32,331 nucleotides of DNA from Phycisphaerae bacterium (GCA_030426605.1 JAUHXM010000025.1:1-32331); one strand, 5' to 3'. Shown: positions 1-8,060, counted from the first letter of the stretch. Numbers and translations are program-made. Notes: generated from the letters alone by a model not told the origin.

Positions 1-30
1 GACAACCCGTCACCACCCATATCCGCCGAA

Positions 31-53
31 CCGGACCGGGTGTGCCGGTCCGG
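31..53 (-). terminator. hairpin terminator of the MBL-fold remnant
   Basis: A perfect 9-bp inverted repeat (31-39 CCGGACCGG, 45-53 CCGGTCCGG) with a 5-nt loop lies about 60 nt beyond the stop codon of the minus-strand MBL-fold remnant. There is no T-run on the minus-strand side, so termination is inferred from position and stem strength only. The rest of 1-112 shows no gene. Confidence 0.45.
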
Positions 54-112
54 ATGGATGGCGCGATGATTGTCGGGACAAAGCCGCTCGGGACAGAGCC
101 CGCGCCCCCCGG

Positions 113-301
113 TCAGCCGAGGCTGCCGTTGTACCAGTCGTGCAGCGCAACCTCGGTTTCCGCGCCCGCCTCGCTCAGCATGCTCGCGAACACTTCGGGG
201 TCCTGGGTGCCGTCGTCGCCGCCATTGTAGTGGTAGGGTACGACCACCGCCGGCGCGAATGCGGCCACCGCATCGGCGGCCTGCTCGGCCGACATCATCA
301 C
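113..301 (-). pseudogene. C-terminal remnant of an MBL-fold metallo-hydrolase (UlaG/UPF0173-like)
   Basis: Reading right to left, the frame gives MSAEQAADAVAAFAP, then VVVPYHYN, then DPEVFASMLSEAGAE and a stop at 113-115. This is the usual end of MBL-fold hydrolases of the UlaG/UPF0173 kind: an AAEAV helix, a PYHY strand and a final D-P-E-x-F helix. The catalytic HxHxDH half is missing. It should lie to the right of about 301 on the minus strand, where the beta-helix gene now sits. The open frame continues to 331, but those residues do not resemble the family. It is therefore a broken gene, or one side of an assembly or recombination junction. The family call rests on about 60 residues and is moderate. 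Confidence 0.6.
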
Positions 302-302
302 G

Positions 303-3230
303 GTGGACGACGACCTGGCCGACCTGCCCACGGCCGACTACACGACCATCCAGGCCGCGATCAACGCCTCGGCCGACGGCGACGAGATCGTGGTCTATCC
401 GGGTGTGTACGCCGACGATCTCGATATGAACAATCGGCTCGTCACGCTGCGGTCCACGGACCCGGACGACCCCGCGGTCGTGGCGGCGACCGTCATCACC
501 CCGGGCGCGAGCACGAACTGGATCATCCGGTGCAACGGGGCCGAGACGTCCGCCACGGTGATCGATGGGTTTACGCTCAATACGGGTGCCGAGAACGCGC
601 CCGTGTTGGTCACGGCCGGGGCGGGCCTGACGATCCGCCGATGCGTCTATCGGGGGTATGGGGGGCGCAATCTCTTCGCGGCGATCGAGATCGACGGCGG
701 CTCCGGCGTGCTCATCGACCGGTGCACGTTCGACGATCTCCGGCCCGGCCCGAGTGGATTCTGGACGGCGTTCGTTCGCGACTCGACCGGAGTCGCGTTC
801 GTCGAGTGCTCATGGACCGATTGCCGGATCACACCCGTCTTCATCGATGGCAACGCCGACGTGACGTTCGATGCCTGCACGTTTGATGGCAACCGAGCGG
901 CGAATGCCGGCAGCTCTTACCCCGGCGCCGTCTTTATCTTGGACGACTCCAATGAAGTCACGTTCCGTGACTGCACGTTCTCGGAGAACCGAGCATCGAA
1001 GTTCCCGGGAGGCAGCTCGACAGCGGGTGCGATTCGGTGCGCCTCGACTCCTTCATTGGGACGATCGGATCTCGTCCTGCTCCGTTGCGGGTTCTATGCG
1101 AACGAGGCCGCAGGGGACAGCTCTGCAGGTGGCGGTGCCGTGCGAGGCTATGAGGCCGATATCGAGATGACGGACTGCGTTTTCGTCGGGAACGAAGTGG
1201 TCTGCCAGCCCGGGGGAATCGCCTACGGAGGAGCCGTCGCCGTCGAGGACAGCAGCCTCGCCATCACCGGGTGCACGTTCCACGCAAACCGCGCGACCTC
1301 GCTGGGCCTGATCACCAACGCGGAAGGCGGCGCGGTGCACGCGTCGACATTCAACACGCCGACCTCTCCCACATTCGCGAACAGCATCTTCAGGAACAAC
1401 ACCCTCTCGAACGGCGTGAGCACCGCCGTCGAACACTACAACTTCACGATCCCGTCATCATGGAATCTCACCAGCGGCAACCCACGCTACGTCTCCGACC
1501 CGAACAACGGGGGCGACGGGTGGGGCGATGACCCCGCGACCGGTGCCGTCGATGAGGGCGCCAACGACGACTACGGCGACCTACGCCTCAAGCCGAACTC
1601 GCCGGCCGTGGGCGCCGGGTCCAACACCTTCGTCATCTCGAGCACGGATTTCGAGGGACGCCCGCGGATCATCGGGACGATCGTCGATCAGGGTGCGTAC
1701 GAGTCCGGGTATTCCCACACGGGGGCGTACTACGTGGACGCGGGTGCGACGGGCTCGGGCGAAGGCGACACATGGGGCGACGCGGCGGTTGGCTTTGATT
1801 CGCTCTTTGCCCTGCCCATCGCGGGCCCGGTGCACGTCGCCGAGGGGACCTACCCCATGGGCCCGGCGGGGCTCGAACTGATGGGGGACATCGAGATCTT
1901 CGGCGGCTACCAAGCCGGCGGGGCAAGCCGCAACCCCAACACCTTCGTGACGGTGCTCAACGGCGACGTGCTCGGCGACGATCAGCCTGGCGGCGTGAAC
2001 CGAACCGACAACGCGCCGGCGGTCCTGTTTGCCACCGGCGCGGCGGACATCACCATCGATGGCCTCACCGTCTCGGGTGGGAACGCGCCCGAGGCCGGCG
2101 GCGGTCTCCGACTGGAATCCTGCACGGGCGTGCTCCTCAACGACGTGGTCATCGCCGACAACGACTCGGAAGACCGCGCCGCCGGGCTGCTGGCCAACGC
2201 GACCGACCTGACCATCACCGACTCGGAGTTCAGCAACAACCGCGCGGCCCGCGTCGGCGCAATGCGGGTCATTGGCGCGAGCGTCGCGACCGTCTCGGAC
2301 ACGGACTTCATCGCCAACACGGCCGACGAGAACGTCGGCGCGGTGACCGTCGCCGAGGCGAGCGTGGCCGACTTCACGCGGTGCCTCTTCGCGGACAATC
2401 AGGCGGGCGACGATATCGGGGCCCTGCTCGTCGGCAACGAGGGCACCTTGGGCTCGGTGGACGCGTGCGTCTTCCGCGGGAACTCGGCCGGCGGGCTGGT
2501 CGGCGCCGTCCGCTACTCCGGCGATGGGTCCGGCACGATCTCGAACTCGCTCTTCCGTGACAACACGACGGGCAACGGCGGCGGGACGGTCCGCCTGCAG
2601 AACGAGGGCACGCTCGACGTGATCAACACGACCATCGTGGACAACCACGCGACGTCCGGCAGCATCGCGGGCGTGGCGCAGGCGGGCACCTCGGTGCTGA
2701 CACTCACCAGCAGCATCGTGCACGGCAACACAGCGCCGAACGCGCCGAGTGTTCAGGACGCGCAGATCCAGGGCGCCCCGATCGTGAACTACACGCTCGT
2801 CGAGGAGTGGGACGGTTCGTTCGCCGGCACGGGCTCGATCGACGGCGACCCGAAGTTCGTGAACGCCGCGAACGACAACTTCCGCCTCGGCGCCGCGTCA
2901 GACGCGATCGACGCGGGTGATTCCAACGCGGCAATCGGCACGGTTGACCTCGCGAACCAGGCCCGCCTCGCCGATGACACCGGAACCCTGGACACCGGCA
3001 TCGGCGGTCCGCCGGTGGTGGACATGGGCGCGTACGAGTTCCAGGGCACCACGCCGCCGTGCGAGGCCGACTGCGACGGCTCGGGCACCGTGAACATCGA
3101 CGACATCGACTGCTTCGTCGTCGGGTTCCTCAGCGGAGATCTCGATACCGCCGACTGTGATAGCTCGGGCGTCCTCAACATCGACGACATCGACTGCTTC
3201 GTCGCGGTGTTCCTCGACGGGTGCCCCTGA
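303..3230 (+). CDS. two-module parallel beta-helix protein with C-terminal GC-type dockerin, N-terminus missing
   Basis: This is a large exported-type protein with a right-handed parallel beta-helix, probably surface-bound and adhesive or polysaccharide-related; no catalytic site is evident. It has two fused modules. The first (about residues 1-470) opens with VDDDLADLPTADYTTIQAAI, a normal beta-helix header, and ends with the SPAVGAG...GAYES block often called choice-of-anchor Q. The second opens at about residue 476 (YYVDAGATGSGEGDTW) and ends with VVDMGAYEF. A six-cysteine dockerin occupies residues 920-975. No signal peptide or ribosome site precedes the GTG at 303. Similarity extends a few codons upstream (ITVDDD), so this start is only the first usable codon after a junction with the MBL remnant. 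The true 5' end is probably lost. The first module uses less GC-biased codons than most neighbours. Confidence 0.85.
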   Translation: MDDDLADLPTADYTTIQAAINASADGDEIVVYPGVYADDLDMNNRLVTLRSTDPDDPAVVAATVITPGASTNWIIRCNGAETSATVIDGFTLNTGAENAPVLVTAGAGLTIRRCVYRGYGGRNLFAAIEIDGGSGVLIDRCTFDDLRPGPSGFWTAFVRDSTGVAFVECSWTDCRITPVFIDGNADVTFDACTFDGNRAANAGSSYPGAVFILDDSNEVTFRDCTFSENRASKFPGGSSTAGAIRCASTPSLGRSDLVLLRCGFYANEAAGDSSAGGGAVRGYEADIEMTDCVFVGNEVVCQPGGIAYGGAVAVEDSSLAITGCTFHANRATSLGLITNAEGGAVHASTFNTPTSPTFANSIFRNNTLSNGVSTAVEHYNFTIPSSWNLTSGNPRYVSDPNNGGDGWGDDPATGAVDEGANDDYGDLRLKPNSPAVGAGSNTFVISSTDFEGRPRIIGTIVDQGAYESGYSHTGAYYVDAGATGSGEGDTWGDAAVGFDSLFALPIAGPVHVAEGTYPMGPAGLELMGDIEIFGGYQAGGASRNPNTFVTVLNGDVLGDDQPGGVNRTDNAPAVLFATGAADITIDGLTVSGGNAPEAGGGLRLESCTGVLLNDVVIADNDSEDRAAGLLANATDLTITDSEFSNNRAARVGAMRVIGASVATVSDTDFIANTADENVGAVTVAEASVADFTRCLFADNQAGDDIGALLVGNEGTLGSVDACVFRGNSAGGLVGAVRYSGDGSGTISNSLFRDNTTGNGGGTVRLQNEGTLDVINTTIVDNHATSGSIAGVAQAGTSVLTLTSSIVHGNTAPNAPSVQDAQIQGAPIVNYTLVEEWDGSFAGTGSIDGDPKFVNAANDNFRLGAASDAIDAGDSNAAIGTVDLANQARLADDTGTLDTGIGGPPVVDMGAYEFQGTTPPCEADCDGSGTVNIDDIDCFVVGFLSGDLDTADCDSSGVLNIDDIDCFVAVFLDGCP

Positions 3231-4060
3231 GCCTCGGTCGGCCCGAAATCTCTGTGGGTTTCCTCGTTCCTCCGGCGGAAGTTCGGCTACAGCTGGCGCA
3301 TTGCACCGTCGCCGGCATGACGGGCGCCGTCGGCGGCGCCCCGGGGGCGCGCGGCTCATTTGGTCAGCCGGGGCCGGGCGGCCCGGGAGGCCCCGGCGCG
3401 GTGCTGCCCGGCGCCGACGGCCCGAACGGCAACATTGGCTCGTCCGGTGCGAACGGTTCCGCCGGCGACGATCAGGACGCGACCGCGCTGTGGTACGAAC
3501 TCGAATCGTTCGGCGTGACGGTTGACAACTGCATCATCGATTTCGAGCCCTCGATCGGTTCCGGGCAACAGCTCGGGCTGGTGAGCACGCTGGACAACGG
3601 GGGGATCCCGCCCTTCTTGAAGTCCACGCTGATTCACAATGCCGATGTGAACGTGAGCGGCCCCGCGACGGTCACGGATCTGCGGACGGGCGACCCGATG
3701 CTCGCGGCGGATCTCTCGCCGATGGAGGGCTCGCCCGCGATCGACTCGGGCGACCCGGCGCTTGTTCCTCCGGATGCAAGCGACCTCGACGGCGACGGCG
3801 ACACCACAGAGCCGACGCCGCTCGACTTGCTCGATCGGGCGCGCTGGCGGGGCATCGCACCCGACCGCGGCGCGGTCGAGTCCGCACCCCCCTGCCCAGC
3901 CGACCTCGACGACAACGGCGTTCTCAACTTCGACGACATCGACGCCTTCGTCAGCGCCTTCCTCGCCGCCGACCCCCTCGCCGACTGCGACGGCACGGGC
4001 GTCCTCAATTTCGACGACATCGACTGCTTCGTCGCCAGCTTCCTCGACGGGTGCCCCTGA
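3221..4060 (+). CDS. 5'-truncated beta-helix/choice-of-anchor Q protein with dockerin, probable pseudogene
   Basis: The frame overlaps the end of the preceding gene by 10 bases. It has no signal peptide and no convincing ribosome site. Real similarity begins at about residue 25 (LAHCTVAGMTGAVGG), inside a beta-helix rung. It continues through a Gly-rich, loosely collagen-like GXY stretch (about residues 35-82), further rungs, and an SPAIDSGDP...DRGAVES ending of the choice-of-anchor Q type. The dockerin at 3893-4057 lacks the second and third cysteines. The missing N-terminal half and the join directly after the upstream stop suggest a deletion that left only the 3' part of a once complete gene. 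An in-frame fusion to the upstream protein is excluded by the stop and the different frame. Confidence 0.6.
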   Translation: MPLSLGRPEISVGFLVPPAEVRLQLAHCTVAGMTGAVGGAPGARGSFGQPGPGGPGGPGAVLPGADGPNGNIGSSGANGSAGDDQDATALWYELESFGVTVDNCIIDFEPSIGSGQQLGLVSTLDNGGIPPFLKSTLIHNADVNVSGPATVTDLRTGDPMLAADLSPMEGSPAIDSGDPALVPPDASDLDGDGDTTEPTPLDLLDRARWRGIAPDRGAVESAPPCPADLDDNGVLNFDDIDAFVSAFLAADPLADCDGTGVLNFDDIDCFVASFLDGCP

Positions 4061-4089
4061 CGCCAAGGGGCCCAGAATCACGTCTTTTT
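4053..4089 (+). terminator. possible terminator after the truncated beta-helix gene
   Basis: A 6-bp stem (4053-4058 with 4066-4071, loop 7 nt) spans the stop codon. It is followed after about 11 nt by the T-run GTCTTTTT (4082-4089). The distance from stem to T-run is longer than usual, so the call is weak. Confidence 0.35.
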
Positions 4090-4156
4090 CCGGCGTTCGT
4101 CGATGTGAACGCGCAGAATCGTCCGCCCGGCGCGTGAGCCCGCCGTGCCGATCTCG

Positions 4157-4187
4157 CTCTTTCGGTGGACCCACACACCGAAAGGGG
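4157..4187 (+). promoter_or_regulatory. leader hairpin covering the Shine-Dalgarno site of the SGG-repeat gene
   Basis: A perfect 9-bp inverted repeat (CTTTCGGTG 4159-4167, CACCGAAAG 4176-4184) with an 8-nt loop extends by one G-U and one C-G pair to 4157/4186. Its right arm contains most of the Shine-Dalgarno sequence AAAGGGG (4181-4187), seven bases before the ATG. If the stem forms in the mRNA it would mask the ribosome site, as in a translational switch or RNA thermometer. Function is inferred. Confidence 0.5.
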
Positions 4188-4193
4188 ATCGTC

Positions 4194-5483
4194 ATGACCG
4201 CGAAGACCACGACCGCCGCCGCCTCGTTGTTGCTCGCTTGTGGGCTCGCCCGCGCCGGCGGGGGGCCCGTCATCGACATCCCCCCCGCGGCCCTCCCCTC
4301 CGAAGCTTTCTTCGCCGCCAACCCCGACGCCACGGTCAACGTCTCCGGCGGCGAGGTCATCTTCCCCGACGCCGGCGACGGCACCGCCTTCACCTTCAAC
4401 GGCGCCACGGTCAATCTCAACTCGACCAGCGCCTGCGGGTTCTTCACCCTCGATCACTTCATCGAAGACATGACCTTGAACGTGAATGCCGGCGGCGAGC
4501 TTGTCCGCTGCAAAGTCGTCGGCGGCACCGGAATCACCGAGCTTAACGTCAGCGGCGGTGTCGCCGAACGCGGGCTCTGGCTGCAGGGCACGACCGTCGG
4601 CACGATGTCGAGCGGCTCCATCGGCGTGGTCGGCGGCGGGCAGGCCGCGATGATCGTCGAGGACTTCGCGTCCTTCGAGATGTCCGGCGGTGACATCGAT
4701 ACCTTCGTCATCTTTAAGGACGACACCGTCTTCACGCAGACCGGCGGCACCATCGATGGTCCGATCCATCTTGAGGACCGCGCCGTCGCCACGATCTCCG
4801 GCGGGTCGTCGGGCAACAACGGGCTCATGCGCGATCCCGATTGTGTCCTCAACGTCACCGGGGGCACCGTGGGCGACGCCTTTGTTGCCGACCGGGGCAC
4901 CATCAACATGTCCTCCGGCGGGATGGGCGACAACTCGGCCCTCCTCAACGGCACCGGCGGGACCGACCCGGTGATGAACATGACCGGCGGCGCGCTGGGC
5001 GGCTCGTTCCGCGCCTACGACGGCACCATCAACATCTCCGGCGGGCTCGTCGGCGACCGCTTCCGATGCGGACGCCCCACCGGCGACGGCTCGGGCGTCA
5101 CATGCAACCTGCTCGTCAAGTCCGCCGCCCTCGCCGGCTCGCCCCTCTCCCTTTCCACCACCCCCACCGTCATCACCGACCGCTCCGGCTCGTTCCTCTC
5201 GTGCATCCTCATGGACGACTCGCTCGTCGGGTTCATCCTCAACGAGAGCTCCGGCACCGAGGACTACTTCCGTTCCGGCGCCGTCCTCACGATCGCCCTG
5301 GGCGTCGAGCCCTGCTTCGCGGACTGCGATGGCAACGGCGTGACGAACGTCGATGACATCGATTGTTTCGTCTCCGGATTCCTGGGTGGCACGCTCGCCG
5401 ACGCCGACTGCGACGGTTCGGGCACCCTGAACGTGGATGACATCGACTGCTTCGTCGTCGGCTTCCTTGCCGGGTGCCCCTAA
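4194..5483 (+). CDS. exported SGG-repeat (beta-helix-like) protein with GC-type dockerin
   Basis: The protein has 429 residues. ATG 4194 was chosen because AAAGGGG lies just upstream and the codons that follow give a signal peptide (MTAKTTTAAASLLLACGLARA). The LLAC/G context could also be read as a weak lipobox. The body (about 25-370) repeats short units such as VNVSGGEV, MSGGDI, QTGGTI, NVTGGTVGD and NISGGLVGD, the regular strand-turn pattern of a beta-solenoid. No catalytic motif is seen. The six-cysteine dockerin is at 5313-5480, with Val at loop position 10 in both halves. The likely role is surface adhesion or structure. The gap to the next gene is 118 bases and carries a promoter. Confidence 0.85.
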   Translation: MTAKTTTAAASLLLACGLARAGGGPVIDIPPAALPSEAFFAANPDATVNVSGGEVIFPDAGDGTAFTFNGATVNLNSTSACGFFTLDHFIEDMTLNVNAGGELVRCKVVGGTGITELNVSGGVAERGLWLQGTTVGTMSSGSIGVVGGGQAAMIVEDFASFEMSGGDIDTFVIFKDDTVFTQTGGTIDGPIHLEDRAVATISGGSSGNNGLMRDPDCVLNVTGGTVGDAFVADRGTINMSSGGMGDNSALLNGTGGTDPVMNMTGGALGGSFRAYDGTINISGGLVGDRFRCGRPTGDGSGVTCNLLVKSAALAGSPLSLSTTPTVITDRSGSFLSCILMDDSLVGFILNESSGTEDYFRSGAVLTIALGVEPCFADCDGNGVTNVDDIDCFVSGFLGGTLADADCDGSGTLNVDDIDCFVVGFLAGCP

Positions 5484-5514
5484 GGGGCCCCCGCGGGCGT
5501 CTGCCGCCAAGACC

Positions 5515-5587
5515 ATTGAATCGCGTCCGTGGCGTCCGGTAGGCTCGTTCTATCGGACGCTCCGCTGCGCCCGGATCGCGATTCAAT
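5515..5587 (+). promoter_or_regulatory. promoter bracketed by an 11-bp inverted repeat (possible paired operator)
   Basis: Two perfect 11-bp arms, ATTGAATCGCG (5515-5525) and CGCGATTCAAT (5577-5587), have centres 62 bp apart. Between them lies a second inverted repeat, 5532-5542 with 5550-5560 (11 pairs, one G-U). A plausible sigma70-type promoter fits inside: TTGAAT (5516-5521), 18-bp spacer, TAGGCT (5540-5545). The left arm covers the -35 and the right arm ends just before the Shine-Dalgarno AAGGAGA (5590-5596). It could be a looping operator pair on one DNA face or, if transcription starts further upstream, a long leader hairpin. Confidence 0.5.
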
Positions 5588-5601
5588 CCAAGGAGAAGCA
5601 G

Positions 5602-7089
5602 ATGAACACGCCCAGGAGTTGGACCCCGTTCGTGCTCGTTCTCGCCGCCGGCACCGCGATCGCGGCACCGCCCAAGGTGATTTTCTCCGAGATCGCCGGC
5701 GACCCGACCGCCGTCTGCCCGGGCACCGGGGGCATCAACTTCACCGCGATGCTCGAGCTCCACACGAGCTACAACGGCGACTGGTGGATCTTTAAGGGCT
5801 TCATCGATGACAGCGAGAACGACGTCATCATCGTCGGCTCGGGCACCGACGCCACGGGCGCGAGCCTCGTCGCGTGGGAAGCGATGGACTCCGGTCTGGG
5901 CAACGGGACCACCCACAGCTTCCTCGACTCGTCGTGCGGCATCAACGATCTCGGCGAGTACTGCTTCGGCTCGCGCCTCGACGGTGCGACAACGGTCACG
6001 GACGAGGTGATTATCGCGTCGGACGACGTCGGCGGGCACGTCGCCGCGTTCCTCGAATCGCAACCCGCCGCCGGCCTCATCGACCCGCTCGGCGCGGGCG
6101 ACGAGCTGTTCGGCAACTCGCTCAACTCACCCTCACGGCTGAACGACGGCACCGTGAACTGCCACTCCGACCTCATCCAGAACATCGACTCAGACTTCCG
6201 GTCCGCGCTCTACATGGGCGCGACGCCCGTCGCTCAGGAAGGCGACTCCGGGGCGGGCGGGCAGTTCTACGGCGGGTTCGCCGCCCTCTCTGGCAACTAC
6301 TTCGACACCGACGCCGACGGCTCCAACTGGATCGTCGAGGCCGACATCGACCCCAGCGCCCTCGCAACGGTCGAGGCGGTCGTCGTCAACGGCGTCGTCG
6401 AAGTCCAGGACGGCGATTTCCTCGGCGAAGGAACCGTTGACGCCGTCTTCGGTGTCCGCATGAGCGCCAACGGCGGGTGGATGGCCCGCGGCGACTTCAC
6501 CGACGACCTCGACTGGGTTGTCATGGAACTCCCCGCCCTCCGCGCCTCCCTGCTCGTCCAGTCCGGCGACCCGATCACCACCGGCGCGTCTGAGGTCTGG
6601 GGTCCCGCGATCGGCGGCGTCAACCTGAACGACGCGGGCGACTACATCATCTCTGGCTCAACCGACAACCCTGACACCAACCTCGACAACGTCATGGTGC
6701 TCAACTCCGAAACGGTCATCGCCCGCGAAGGCGACGGCGTGGACCTCGACGGCAACGGCCTCGCCGACGACGACGTCGAGATCGCGTCCTTCAGCGCGAA
6801 CGATCTCGCGCTGAACACCGACGGCGACGTCATCGCCTTCATCACCCTGCGCCAAACCTCGACGGGCACGTCGCTGGGTGACGCGTTCGTCGTCATCGAC
6901 GTGCCGGCCGTCGCCTGCTCCTTCGCCGACTGCGACGCGAACGGCACGATCAACATCGACGACATCGACTGCTTCGTCGCCGCCTTCCTCGGGGGCGACC
7001 TCGGGCTCGCGGACTGCGACTCGAACGGCACTCTGAACGTCGATGACATCGACTGCTTCGTCGCCGCCTTCCTCGCCGGCTGCCCGTGA
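5602..7089 (+). CDS. exported NxxG tandem-repeat protein with GC-type dockerin
   Basis: The protein has 495 residues. ATG 5602 follows AAGGAGA and starts a signal peptide (MNTPRSWTPFVLVLAAGTAIA). The body carries spaced repeats of the N-x-x-G type: GINDLGEYCFGSRL, NLNDAGDYIISG, LNTDGDVIAFI. This pattern is seen in planctomycete choice-of-anchor tandem-repeat proteins, which probably form a beta-propeller. A phrase like IAREGDGVDLDGNGLADDDV shows one embedded calcium-type loop. No enzyme motif is seen and the function is unknown. The dockerin at 6916-7086 has all six cysteines but Ile/Val at loop position 10, one of only three unmatched domains here. The gene is followed by a strong hairpin. 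Confidence 0.85.
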   Translation: MNTPRSWTPFVLVLAAGTAIAAPPKVIFSEIAGDPTAVCPGTGGINFTAMLELHTSYNGDWWIFKGFIDDSENDVIIVGSGTDATGASLVAWEAMDSGLGNGTTHSFLDSSCGINDLGEYCFGSRLDGATTVTDEVIIASDDVGGHVAAFLESQPAAGLIDPLGAGDELFGNSLNSPSRLNDGTVNCHSDLIQNIDSDFRSALYMGATPVAQEGDSGAGGQFYGGFAALSGNYFDTDADGSNWIVEADIDPSALATVEAVVVNGVVEVQDGDFLGEGTVDAVFGVRMSANGGWMARGDFTDDLDWVVMELPALRASLLVQSGDPITTGASEVWGPAIGGVNLNDAGDYIISGSTDNPDTNLDNVMVLNSETVIAREGDGVDLDGNGLADDDVEIASFSANDLALNTDGDVIAFITLRQTSTGTSLGDAFVVIDVPAVACSFADCDANGTINIDDIDCFVAAFLGGDLGLADCDSNGTLNVDDIDCFVAAFLAGCP

Positions 7090-7116
7090 ACCGGCGTTGA
7101 TCGGCGAACTCCCCAG

Positions 7117-7143
7117 CGCCCCCGGCGATCCCCGCCGGGGGCG
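7117..7143 (+). terminator. GC-rich hairpin after the NxxG-repeat gene
   Basis: A perfect 11-bp stem, CGCCCCCGGCG (7117-7127) with CGCCGGGGGCG (7133-7143) and a 5-nt loop, lies 27 bases beyond the stop codon. The tail TGTTACGTTGTG is only mildly T-rich. The stem ends three bases before the proposed -10 of the LuxR-type gene. Confidence 0.6.
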
Positions 7144-7146
7144 TGT

Positions 7147-7152
7147 TACGTT
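7147..7152 (+). promoter_or_regulatory. -10 element of the LuxR-type regulator, implying a leaderless mRNA
   Basis: TACGTT lies only six bases before the ATG at 7159, and no Shine-Dalgarno sequence precedes that ATG. A start of transcription at or next to the A of the ATG would follow. The same hexamer forms the better supported -10 of the subtilase gene (13851-13856). No good -35 is visible, since that position falls in the hairpin. Confidence 0.4.
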
Positions 7153-7158
7153 GTGCCC

Positions 7159-8022
7159 ATGCCCGCCGACCGCTCCCATCGCGTCAACGCGTCGTTCGCC
7201 CGCGCGTGCTCCGCGCTCGTGGACGAGGTCCGCCGGTCCGGCGCCGATTCCCTCGCCTGGGAGACGCGCCTCGCCCACGGGCTCCGCCGGCTCGTGCGCG
7301 CCAAGGTTGTCATCGTCGGGAACATGCGCCACTTCGCGTCGGGGCACACCGAGTCTCTGCGGAGCCTCCGCGTCGGGTGGGACGACCCGGCGCAGGAACG
7401 CGTCTGGCTCGAATACGTCGACCGCGTCCCCGTTGAGCGCACCCCCGAATATCCGTTGCTGAGCAAGATCCCCGACCGATTGATCACGCGCCGGCGTTCA
7501 CACCTGTGGACCGACGCGGACTGGCGCCGCTCGCGCACGTTCAACGACATCCACAAACCCGCGGGGATCGACGACTACATCATCTCCATCCGCCAGCAGC
7601 CCGGCGTCTCGGTGCAGCACTCGATCTGGGCGCACCGCGCGCTGGATGATGCACCGTTCACCCGCCGCGAGTGGTGGGCGATGCACGTCATCCACGAAGC
7701 GGTCGGGAGTCGCATCGGGTCCGAGCTCGCCTCGTGCCTCGAGCCCCAGCTCGGGTCGCTGACCACCCGCCGGCGCGAGGTGCTCAACCTCCTTCTGGAC
7801 GGTGACTCGGAGAAACAGGCCGCCGCGACGCTCGGGATCCGCCCCTCGACGCTGCACGAGCACGTCCTGGCGATCTACCGCCACTTCGGTGTTTCCTCGC
7901 GGGCCGAGCTGATGGCGTGGTTTATCGGACGCCCGCACCCGGGAATTGACAACAACCCACCAAACAGTGGGGTCGAGAACCCGGGTCCATGGCGGACAAT
8001 CTCCTCGACGGGCGGCGGATGA
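7159..8022 (+). CDS. LuxR-type helix-turn-helix transcriptional regulator
   Basis: A 287-residue cytoplasmic protein without a signal peptide. The last third carries a GerE/LuxR DNA-binding domain: LTTRRREVLNLLLDGDSEKQ, then AAATLGIRPSTLHEHV as the helix-turn-helix, then IYRHFGVSSRAELMAWF (about residues 195-254). The first 190 residues are not a response-regulator receiver, and I cannot assign a sensory fold. A Pro/Gly-rich tail of about 30 residues follows the domain. ATG 7159 is preferred over GTG 7153, because the latter falls at the end of the apparent -10. The propeller gene starts 38 bases after the stop, so the two may be co-transcribed. The target is unknown. Confidence 0.85.
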   Translation: MPADRSHRVNASFARACSALVDEVRRSGADSLAWETRLAHGLRRLVRAKVVIVGNMRHFASGHTESLRSLRVGWDDPAQERVWLEYVDRVPVERTPEYPLLSKIPDRLITRRRSHLWTDADWRRSRTFNDIHKPAGIDDYIISIRQQPGVSVQHSIWAHRALDDAPFTRREWWAMHVIHEAVGSRIGSELASCLEPQLGSLTTRRREVLNLLLDGDSEKQAAATLGIRPSTLHEHVLAIYRHFGVSSRAELMAWFIGRPHPGIDNNPPNSGVENPGPWRTISSTGGG

Positions 8023-8060
8023 CCACCCTGATGAACCACCCTCGAGACCGGAGACCCACC

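Noticed and set aside
3221-4060. A collagen-like Gly-rich stretch as evidence for a true bacterial collagen
   Set aside because: The GXY phase slips, the stretch is only about 45 residues, and it is flanked by beta-helix rungs, where Gly-rich loops are common.
3762-4193. Upstream extension of the SGG-repeat frame by 144 codons
   Set aside because: It runs antiphase through the preceding gene, is low complexity, and would bury a clear signal peptide and Shine-Dalgarno at 4181-4196.
5471-5488. A hairpin centred on the stop codon (GCCCC TAA GGGGC), also seen in part at 4053 and 15650
   Set aside because: The C-run comes from the conserved Gly-Cys-Pro codons, the loop is only three bases, and just 3 of 18 genes show it. 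Chance complement is likely.
7090-7158. A -35 box for the LuxR-type gene
   Set aside because: TTGATC at 7097 is far too distant from the -10 at 7147, and the proper position falls inside the hairpin stem without resemblance to TTGACA.
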